From JBGTSJ01 sp041940305 (GTDB lineage Bacteria; Planctomycetota; Planctomycetia; Planctomycetales; Planctomycetaceae), in the NCBI GenBank assembly GCA_041940305.1, contig JBGTSJ010000028.1, positions 7,056 through 71,055 of the forward strand: a stretch of DNA of 64,000 nucleotides, read 5' to 3'. Numbering within the stretch: the stretch's first letter is position 1; each line of letters begins with the position of its first letter. This document shows, one piece after another, positions 58,701-64,000 of the stretch. The notes under the pieces were generated by a model, which was not told the origin of the DNA, made no database searches, and saw nothing but the letters and a program-made list of their open reading frames with translations. A program made the translations under genes and the position numbers.

Positions 58701-60644
58701 ATGCCGCTCCGATCATCGCTGGGGATCCGCGTCCTTGCCGGCATGTCAGTGCTGTGCCTCGCGCCGGCCGTTGATAGTGCAGCGGCCGATGAGCCGGCTC
58801 CCGCGCCAATTGAGTCGCAGACAACCGATTCGGACTGGGCCCGCATCGCAACGTTGATGCACTGGCTAAACCTCCGCACCGACTTCGGCGCGCGGGGCGA
58901 CGGCCGCCACGACGACACCGCCGCCTTCCGCAAGGCGCTGGATCACATCGCACAGTTGACCTCCGGCGCACACGTCACACTCTTCATTCCGGAAGGGACC
59001 TATCGGATCAGCGGGCCGCTCCAGTGCCCTCCGGGCGTCACCTTGCAGGGCGCGGGACGCCAGCGGACCGTTTTGTGGCTGGCAGAGAACGCCCCCGGCT
59101 TCGGAGATCCCAGCCTGCCGCAAACCTGTCTGCACATCGCAGGCTTAACCGCGGACGAGACGCCGCAGTACTTCGCCAGTTGCCTGTCCGACGTTTCGAT
59201 CGGCCTGAGAAACGGAAACCCCGGCGCAACAGCGCTGACGATTGATGGCGGCGCAAACGTCGGCGTTCGCAATATGGTGCTCCTCGCCGAAGGCGACAGT
59301 GGCCACGCCGGCATCGTGATTGAGGGGCATCGGACTGCGACCGCCGCCTTTGAGAATCTGGCCGTCTTCGGCTTTGATCGAGCGCTCGCCGCATCCAACC
59401 GCGATGCATCCATCGTCCTGCACGACTGCCGCTTCGCGGGCCAGCGCGAGACCGGAATTCTGAACCGCGGTGCGGCAGTGTCAATGGAACTGATCCGCAG
59501 CGACGGACCGGCGCCGCTCATCGTCAATCGCGAAGGCGGTCTGGTCTCCATCATCAGCAGCGATCTTCTGGCAGGAGACGAAGACGCAGTCGGAATCGAC
59601 AACGAAGCCGTGCTCTACGCGCGCAACCTCAAAGAGCGCGGCTACCTCCACACCATCCGCCAGACGCCCCCGGTGGATGCTCCTGATGAGCTCCCCGGGC
59701 GCACCTACAAATGGGGGCTGCTCGATGAATTCGTCAGCGTTGATTCGGCGGACGCACCAGAACGCTCCGCCCTGCGGCTGCCCATTGACCGTCAGCCGGA
59801 TGTGGCTGCAGGGGACATCGATGCGGACTGGGTGAGCGTCACGGACTTCGCTGATCGGGCCGTCAACGGAGACTGGGCGCCGGCCCTGCAGGCAGCGATC
59901 GACTCGGACGCCCGCACGATCTGCATTCCTCAAGGCTGCGAAATGACACTGCAATCCCCGGTCATCATCCGCGGAAACATACAGCGGCTGTTCGGCGCCC
60001 ATCAGCCCATCCGTTGGCAATCTGAGAGCGAGGCGAACTCAGGCGGACTCGTTCTCGACTCCAGCCGGAACACCGTCATTCTGGAACGGCTGACTCTCCC
60101 CCCCCTGGTTCACCGCTCGGCCACCACCTTGATCATCCGCGATTGTGTTCTGGGGCCGATGGCGGGCGAGCCGGGGTGCGGCCGGCTGTTCGTCGACAAT
60201 GCGGTGGGGACGCTGCAGGTCACCCCCGCACAGACCGTCTGGGCCCGGCATCTCGTCGTCCCCCCATGGAGCGATGCCGTCGCCATGACCAACGACGGCG
60301 GACAGCTCTGGATGCTCGGCCTCCACGCCGATTGCAAAGCGCAGGTGCTCGCCAATCGTCACGGAGCGCGCACCGAATTGCTTGGAGGGTGGATTCGCTC
60401 GTCCCCAGCCGGTCCGGCTTCTCCGCTGTTTCACAACCTCAACGGAGAACTGTCACTGACGCACACGCTGGCGACCGACTCCACGAATCTCCAGCCCTAT
60501 GTGACCGACGAGCAGGACGGCCGGACCGAGACCGTCACCGACTACCGCTGGTTCGCCCGGCGGATCGTACAGAATCTCTACCGGACACCCTCGCGTGAGA
60601 CCCCGCCGGCCCCGGCTCCCCGCGTTGAAACCCCGCATCAGTAG
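58701..60644 (+). CDS. Exported double beta-helix (pectate-lyase superfamily) protein
   Basis: 647 residues from ATG at 58701 (a TTG six bases earlier is also possible). A signal peptide (SLGIRVLAGMSVLCLAPAV) leads to a right-handed beta-helix of the pectate-lyase-3 type: the start NLRTDFGARGDGRHDDTAAF (about residues 54-73) and TLFIPEGTYRISGPL are its hallmark. A second, diverged copy of the same lead-in occurs near residue 375 (WVSVTDFADRAVNGDWAPAL; ARTICIPQGCEMTLQSPVII), giving two tandem helices. Such proteins bind or cleave polysaccharides or are phage-tail-like; no catalytic residues can be assigned. Confidence 0.8.
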   Translation: MPLRSSLGIRVLAGMSVLCLAPAVDSAAADEPAPAPIESQTTDSDWARIATLMHWLNLRTDFGARGDGRHDDTAAFRKALDHIAQLTSGAHVTLFIPEGTYRISGPLQCPPGVTLQGAGRQRTVLWLAENAPGFGDPSLPQTCLHIAGLTADETPQYFASCLSDVSIGLRNGNPGATALTIDGGANVGVRNMVLLAEGDSGHAGIVIEGHRTATAAFENLAVFGFDRALAASNRDASIVLHDCRFAGQRETGILNRGAAVSMELIRSDGPAPLIVNREGGLVSIISSDLLAGDEDAVGIDNEAVLYARNLKERGYLHTIRQTPPVDAPDELPGRTYKWGLLDEFVSVDSADAPERSALRLPIDRQPDVAAGDIDADWVSVTDFADRAVNGDWAPALQAAIDSDARTICIPQGCEMTLQSPVIIRGNIQRLFGAHQPIRWQSESEANSGGLVLDSSRNTVILERLTLPPLVHRSATTLIIRDCVLGPMAGEPGCGRLFVDNAVGTLQVTPAQTVWARHLVVPPWSDAVAMTNDGGQLWMLGLHADCKAQVLANRHGARTELLGGWIRSSPAGPASPLFHNLNGELSLTHTLATDSTNLQPYVTDEQDGRTETVTDYRWFARRIVQNLYRTPSRETPPAPAPRVETPHQ

Positions 60645-60739
60645 CCCCGCCGGCGCCGCCGGGTGATCGTGACGCCGCTGAGCGCACCGTCGGAGTGCAG
60701 TCCCGCACCGACTCTGCGGAGAGCATCTGCATTCGACAA

Positions 60740-61471
60740 TCAGCGGATGAATCGGCGCCAGCGCACGCCACCCGGCAGCTGCTCTCGCGCGGCAAACTCC
60801 AGGTGCAGCACGCGGCGATGATCCTGGCTGCCCGGCTCCGATCGCCCGCTGCCGTGCACGAGCAGCGGCCGCATGGCGAGCACGTCTCCGGCGGAAGCGG
60901 CGATCAGACGGGCTGAGAGTCCCTGCGTCGCAAGCACTTTGCCGGAGCGATGCGAGCCACTGATCACGGACAGCGCACCATTGGCCGCCGTCGCGTCATC
61001 CAGATGAATGCGGACCGTCAGCATCGATTCAAGCACGGCCGTTGGCGGTTCGCAGTGATAGACGCCCGCCCTCAGCCGCGGTCGGGAGTATCCCTCGCCG
61101 CTCGACCCGTCGGCCACCGCGATTGTCAGGTCCTTATGCCACGGCAGCGCCCAGGTCTGGTCCGGCGGTTTGTCGAAGTAGAGCCCGCGCACAAGTCCGC
61201 ACTCAGGCCCGAGGACATGGCTCAGCAGGTCGATCAGCATCGGCCGCCGCCAGCACGACGCCGCCAGCGGGCACAGGTCCAGCACGTTGCGGGCGGCATA
61301 GACTGCTCCTTCCCTGTGCCGCACAGATTCAGTTGATTCACCAGGTTCGGCAAACGCAGCGTCCAGCGATCGGGCGAGATTCCGAATTTCGGCGATCTCG
61401 ATTGCTCCCCCCAGCAAAACCCAGCCGAATTCGTCGAGCGTCTCCGCCGCCGATGCGATCGACTCATTCAT
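60740..61471 (-). CDS. Phytanoyl-CoA dioxygenase family oxygenase
   Basis: 243 residues. Fe(II)/2-oxoglutarate oxygenase fold. The iron site is His112 and Asp114 in LPWHKDLTIAVA, with the distal His206 in LLVHGSGRSE; the 2-oxoglutarate-binding arginine is probably in HRRVLHLEF. The middle MLTVRIHLDDATAANGALSV is the usual family core strand. Substrate unknown; the family hydroxylates many small molecules, including lipids and natural products. The gene is convergent to the beta-helix protein gene and divergent from the spherulin-like gene. Confidence 0.88.
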   Translation of the reverse strand: MNESIASAAETLDEFGWVLLGGAIEIAEIRNLARSLDAAFAEPGESTESVRHREGAVYAARNVLDLCPLAASCWRRPMLIDLLSHVLGPECGLVRGLYFDKPPDQTWALPWHKDLTIAVADGSSGEGYSRPRLRAGVYHCEPPTAVLESMLTVRIHLDDATAANGALSVISGSHRSGKVLATQGLSARLIAASAGDVLAMRPLLVHGSGRSEPGSQDHRRVLHLEFAAREQLPGGVRWRRFIR

Positions 61472-61802
61472 CAGTTCATCCGGCGATCGGGATCATCAGT
61501 CTTCAGCGTCCGCCGCGCGCACTCGGCGACGCACCTCATCGACCGCGGACAGCGCCGAGGTCGCGGAGGATGTGATGGGAAGAATCCTCCGCATTGTCTT
61601 GTGTCCCGGATGATCGCAGGATACTGAATGAAGTTCGACCCGGTCCTCCCAGAGCTCAATCGAGCAGCCCCATAATGGGGTCGCTGTTCGATGGTGGCCC
61701 CAGAGAGGCGAAACTCGAAAGCTCCGGCGATTTTCCGGGGAAACGGCAATCGCAATTGGCCGAAACGGCCCAACGGGCCGTCACTCAACGGACTCCCCCA
61801 CA
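61472..61802. other. Divergent intergenic interval
   Basis: 331 bases between two divergent genes, without a credible gene. Short inverted repeats are visible: CCCCA-TAA-TGGGG within a longer imperfect palindrome near 61668-61685, and GGCCG-AAA-CGGCC at 61758-61770, about 35 bases before the plus-strand start. They may be operator sites or leader structure. Confidence 0.35.
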
Positions 61803-62702
61803 ATGAATCCACTCAAACGAGTTCTGTCTCTGGCATTCTGCCTCTGCTTTTCCGGAACCGCGGTTGCCCAGCAGGCGGTGGAAGCCACCGCTCACGAGCG
61901 GCTCGCGCGCAATCAGCGCTGGATGACCCTGTCCAGCCAGCCGACCGGCCTGTTGATTCCGCTGTACGTCTACCCCGCCGACATTCACACTCACGCAGCG
62001 TACAACCGGCTGATTGATCTCAAGCTGGAGCACCCGACCGTTCCCGTCTGTGCGATCGTGAACCCGGCCAGCGGACCCGGCCAGCGTCGCGACGCCAATT
62101 ACGTGAAGGCGATCGACCGGCTGCTGGGCGCGGGAATCGTGTTGGTCGGCTACGTCTCAACCGAATACGCCGGTCGCTCGCAGGCGGACGTCAAACAGGA
62201 CATCGAGCGCTGGAGTGAATTCTACCCGCGCGTCAACGGGCTGTTTCTCGACGAGATGACCAACGACGTCGAAGGAGACGGAGCCGGCCACATCGAGCAC
62301 TATGCCGAACTGACGCGATTCGGTCATGAGGCCGGATACTGGCCCGTCATCGCCAATCCCGGCACGGCGACGCCCGGCCCGTACTTCGATGCACCGACGG
62401 CCGACATCATCGTGATCCACGAGGGAAACACATTTCCGGACGAGGCGACACTCAAGGGAGACTACTTCGGAGGCAACGCCGACTATCCGCCGTTCACCCG
62501 CGGGGGACTTGTGCATTCACTGGCGGATTGGGACGAAGCGGGCTTCCTCGCGCTCACCAAGTATACGCGGTGGGTGTACGTCACCGACGACGTCTACACC
62601 AATCCGTCCGACAATCCCTGGGACAGCCTGAGCGGGCACCTCGAACTGATGTTCCTCAGTCTGTCGAATCAAGGGTTCGCAGGCCTCAGAAACCACTACT
62701 GA
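61803..62702 (+). CDS. Exported spherulin-4-like (spherulation-specific family 4) protein
   Basis: 299 residues. A signal peptide (KRVLSLAFCLCFSGTAVA) is followed by a TIM-barrel-like domain of the spherulin 4 family: GLLIPLYVYPADIHTHAAYN, VCAIVNPASGPGQRRDANY, GIVLVGYVSTEYAGRS, VNGLFLDEMTND and VIANPGTATPGPYFD are the family's ordered landmarks. Members related to fungal and bacterial endo-alpha-galactosaminidases suggest a glycoside hydrolase role, with Asp and Glu of FLDEM as candidate catalytic acids. Start ATG at 61803. Confidence 0.85.
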   Translation: MNPLKRVLSLAFCLCFSGTAVAQQAVEATAHERLARNQRWMTLSSQPTGLLIPLYVYPADIHTHAAYNRLIDLKLEHPTVPVCAIVNPASGPGQRRDANYVKAIDRLLGAGIVLVGYVSTEYAGRSQADVKQDIERWSEFYPRVNGLFLDEMTNDVEGDGAGHIEHYAELTRFGHEAGYWPVIANPGTATPGPYFDAPTADIIVIHEGNTFPDEATLKGDYFGGNADYPPFTRGGLVHSLADWDEAGFLALTKYTRWVYVTDDVYTNPSDNPWDSLSGHLELMFLSLSNQGFAGLRNHY

Positions 62703-63035
62703 AGTGCTCTCCCTCAGCTTACCAGCAACGTATTCGGGCGACCCTCTGCATTGGAGAGAAGTTCTCGGAACGGGACCAGCACACTGTACTAGGCCCGGCA
62801 TTCATGCCGGGTTCCGCAGGCGACATCCGCGCGATCCGAGCCTCGTTCACGAGGCTTCTCGCCGTGACGGTGCAATGCTGCATTACCGAGAACCCTGGTG
62901 CACCGGACCCAACTGCGAGCGAGCATCGTTATGACCCGGTATGAACGCCGGGCCAATGAGTAGACACGCGGCCTCGAAGCGCAACCCTTCGTTCCCTTCG
63001 CGACCTTCTGTAACCCCTTCCGCACTTCTGTCCGC
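62703..63035. other. Intergenic interval with hairpin between spherulin-like gene and ettA
   Basis: 333 bases between convergent genes, without a credible gene. A perfect stem CCCGGCAT/ATGCCGGG with a two-base loop lies at 62794-62811; a weaker relative, CCCGGTATGAACGCCGGG, occurs at about 62935-62952. The pair looks like two copies of a short palindromic repeat. No T-run, so a terminator is not certain. Confidence 0.4.
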
Positions 63036-64000
63036 TCACCGCGCCAGCGGCTTGAACTTCAACCGGTGAGGCTGGTCCGCGTCATGCCCCAGCCGCTGGT
63101 GCTTCTGCTCCTCGTACATCTTGTAATTCCCCTCGAACCACACGACCTGGCTGTTCCCTTCGAAAGCCAGGATGTGCGTCGCAATCCGGTCCAGGAACCA
63201 CCGGTCGTGCGATGACACCACCGCGCAACCGCCGAAGCTGGACAGGCCCTCCTCCAGTGAGCGGAGCGTATCCACGTCGAGGTCGTTGGTCGGTTCGTCC
63301 AGCAACAGCAGATTGCCGCCGGAGCGCAGCAGCTTCGCCAGGTGCACGCGGTTCCGCTCTCCGCCGGAGAGCTGATTCACGAACTTCTGCTGGTCCCCTC
63401 CCTTGAAGTTGAACCGGCCGCAGTACGCGCGGGCATGGATCTTCGTCTTGCCGACCTCGAGCTGGTCGTGGCCGCCGGAGATCTCCTCGTAGACGGTCAG
63501 CTTGGGATCGAGTGAATCGCGCGACTGGTCCACGTACGCCAGATCCACGGTATCGCCGATCCGCAGCGTCCCGCTGGTCGGCTGCTCCTGTCCCATGATC
63601 ATCCGGAACAGCGTGGTCTTGCCGGCCCCGTTGGGACCGATCACACCCACGATCCCGCCGCGCGGCAGATTGAAGTCCAGGTTCTCGAACAGCAGCCGGT
63701 CGCCGAACGCCTTGCTCAGCTTCTCAGCCCGCACCACCAGATCCCCCAGCGGCCGCGTGACGGGAATCTGAATATCGGCCCCTTCCTCCCGCGCGTCGTA
63801 CTGTTGCGCAGCGAGTTCCTCGTAGCGCTGGATACGGGCCTTGTTCTTCGCCACTCGTGCCTTCGGTGACATCCGCACCCACTCCAGTTCCTGCTTGAGC
63901 GTCTTCTGACGCTTGGATTCGCGCTTCTCCTCAACGGCCAGCCGCGACTGTTTCTGTTCCAGCCACGACGAATAGTTCCCCTCGAACGGATGCCCCTTCC
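63036..64000 (-). CDS. ettA: Energy-dependent translational throttle protein EttA (5'-truncated)
   Basis: The frame is open to the window edge; about 320 C-terminal residues of an ABC-F protein of roughly 560 are present. Visible are the linker between the two nucleotide-binding domains (EWVRMSPKARVAKNKARI), the second Walker A (GPNGAGKTT), signature LSGGERNRVHLAKLL, Walker B LLLLDEPTNDLD and switch His in VSSHDRWFLDR. The C-terminal EGNYKMYEEQKHQRLG is characteristic of EttA. EttA binds the ribosomal E site and gates translation according to ATP/ADP. It is convergent to the spherulin-like gene. Confidence 0.94.
   Translation of the reverse strand, partial: KGHPFEGNYSSWLEQKQSRLAVEEKRESKRQKTLKQELEWVRMSPKARVAKNKARIQRYEELAAQQYDAREEGADIQIPVTRPLGDLVVRAEKLSKAFGDRLLFENLDFNLPRGGIVGVIGPNGAGKTTLFRMIMGQEQPTSGTLRIGDTVDLAYVDQSRDSLDPKLTVYEEISGGHDQLEVGKTKIHARAYCGRFNFKGGDQQKFVNQLSGGERNRVHLAKLLRSGGNLLLLDEPTNDLDVDTLRSLEEGLSSFGGCAVVSSHDRWFLDRIATHILAFEGNSQVVWFEGNYKMYEEQKHQRLGHDADQPHRLKFKPLAR

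Overview
The window looks like chromosomal DNA from a Planctomycetota bacterium (Planctomycetales-like), G+C-rich and without RNA genes, intact insertion sequences or CRISPR arrays that I could recognise. The phylum call rests on the DUF1549-type 'Planctomycete cytochrome' protein with a CxxCH site next to a Tat-exported DUF1501 protein and a WD40 protein, several large secreted or cytoplasmic proteins of planctomycete type without a known function, and frequent start sites with weak Shine-Dalgarno sequences. A diderm envelope is shown by Mla lipid-transport genes (mlaF, mlaD), KDO transferase (waaA/kdtA), an RND efflux pump with its lipoprotein adaptor, and RseP.

Layout. 0-2.5 kb: end of mlaF, mlaD and a small secreted protein. 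3-6 kb: beta-carbonic anhydrase followed by a SulP anion transporter, probably a bicarbonate uptake pair. 6-11 kb: a PD-(D/E)XK-like/HTH protein, then rseP and dxr (overlapping) and rpsT, all on the minus strand. 11-18.5 kb: a TPR membrane protein, a DUF1549 protein with a huge coiled-coil insert, DUF1501, an inverted-repeat element and a WD40 protein. 18.6-24.5 kb: ruvB, then an RND permease/adaptor operon on the minus strand. 24.7-25.1 kb: frameshifted N-terminal remnant of a DabA-like (DUF2309) inorganic-carbon transporter. 25.3-31 kb: D-aminoacylase-like amidohydrolase, divergent from a PYROXD2-like oxidoreductase, a metallo-beta-lactamase-fold hydrolase and waaA. 31-35.8 kb: a sialidase-like protein, then a PadR regulator with a striking palindromic operator and a HAAS-domain membrane protein with two long repeats. 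36-41 kb: two consecutive HtrA-like proteins (the second a likely pseudoprotease with its PDZ domain nested inside the protease fold), folD, an outer lipoprotein antisense to the end of folD, and a small hypothetical. 41-47 kb: dnaE (with a repeat-like in-frame insertion), two orphan small genes, nhaA with a structured leader. 47-54 kb: a 1349-residue protein of unknown function and a translationally coupled pair of unknown proteins. 54-64 kb: phosphomannomutase/phosphoglucomutase, two membrane proteins, a secreted double beta-helix protein, a phytanoyl-CoA dioxygenase-like enzyme, a spherulin-4-like secreted protein and the end of ettA.

Most of the window is ordinary housekeeping, envelope and secreted-protein content. 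The parts that most deserve attention are the HtrA-like pseudoprotease with nested PDZ, the DUF1549/coiled-coil fusion, the PadR-HAAS-repeat cassette, the DabA remnant in a genome that also carries a carbonic anhydrase/SulP pair, the inverted-repeat element at 17.2-17.5 kb, and the 1349-residue protein. No database search was possible; family names come from motif recognition.
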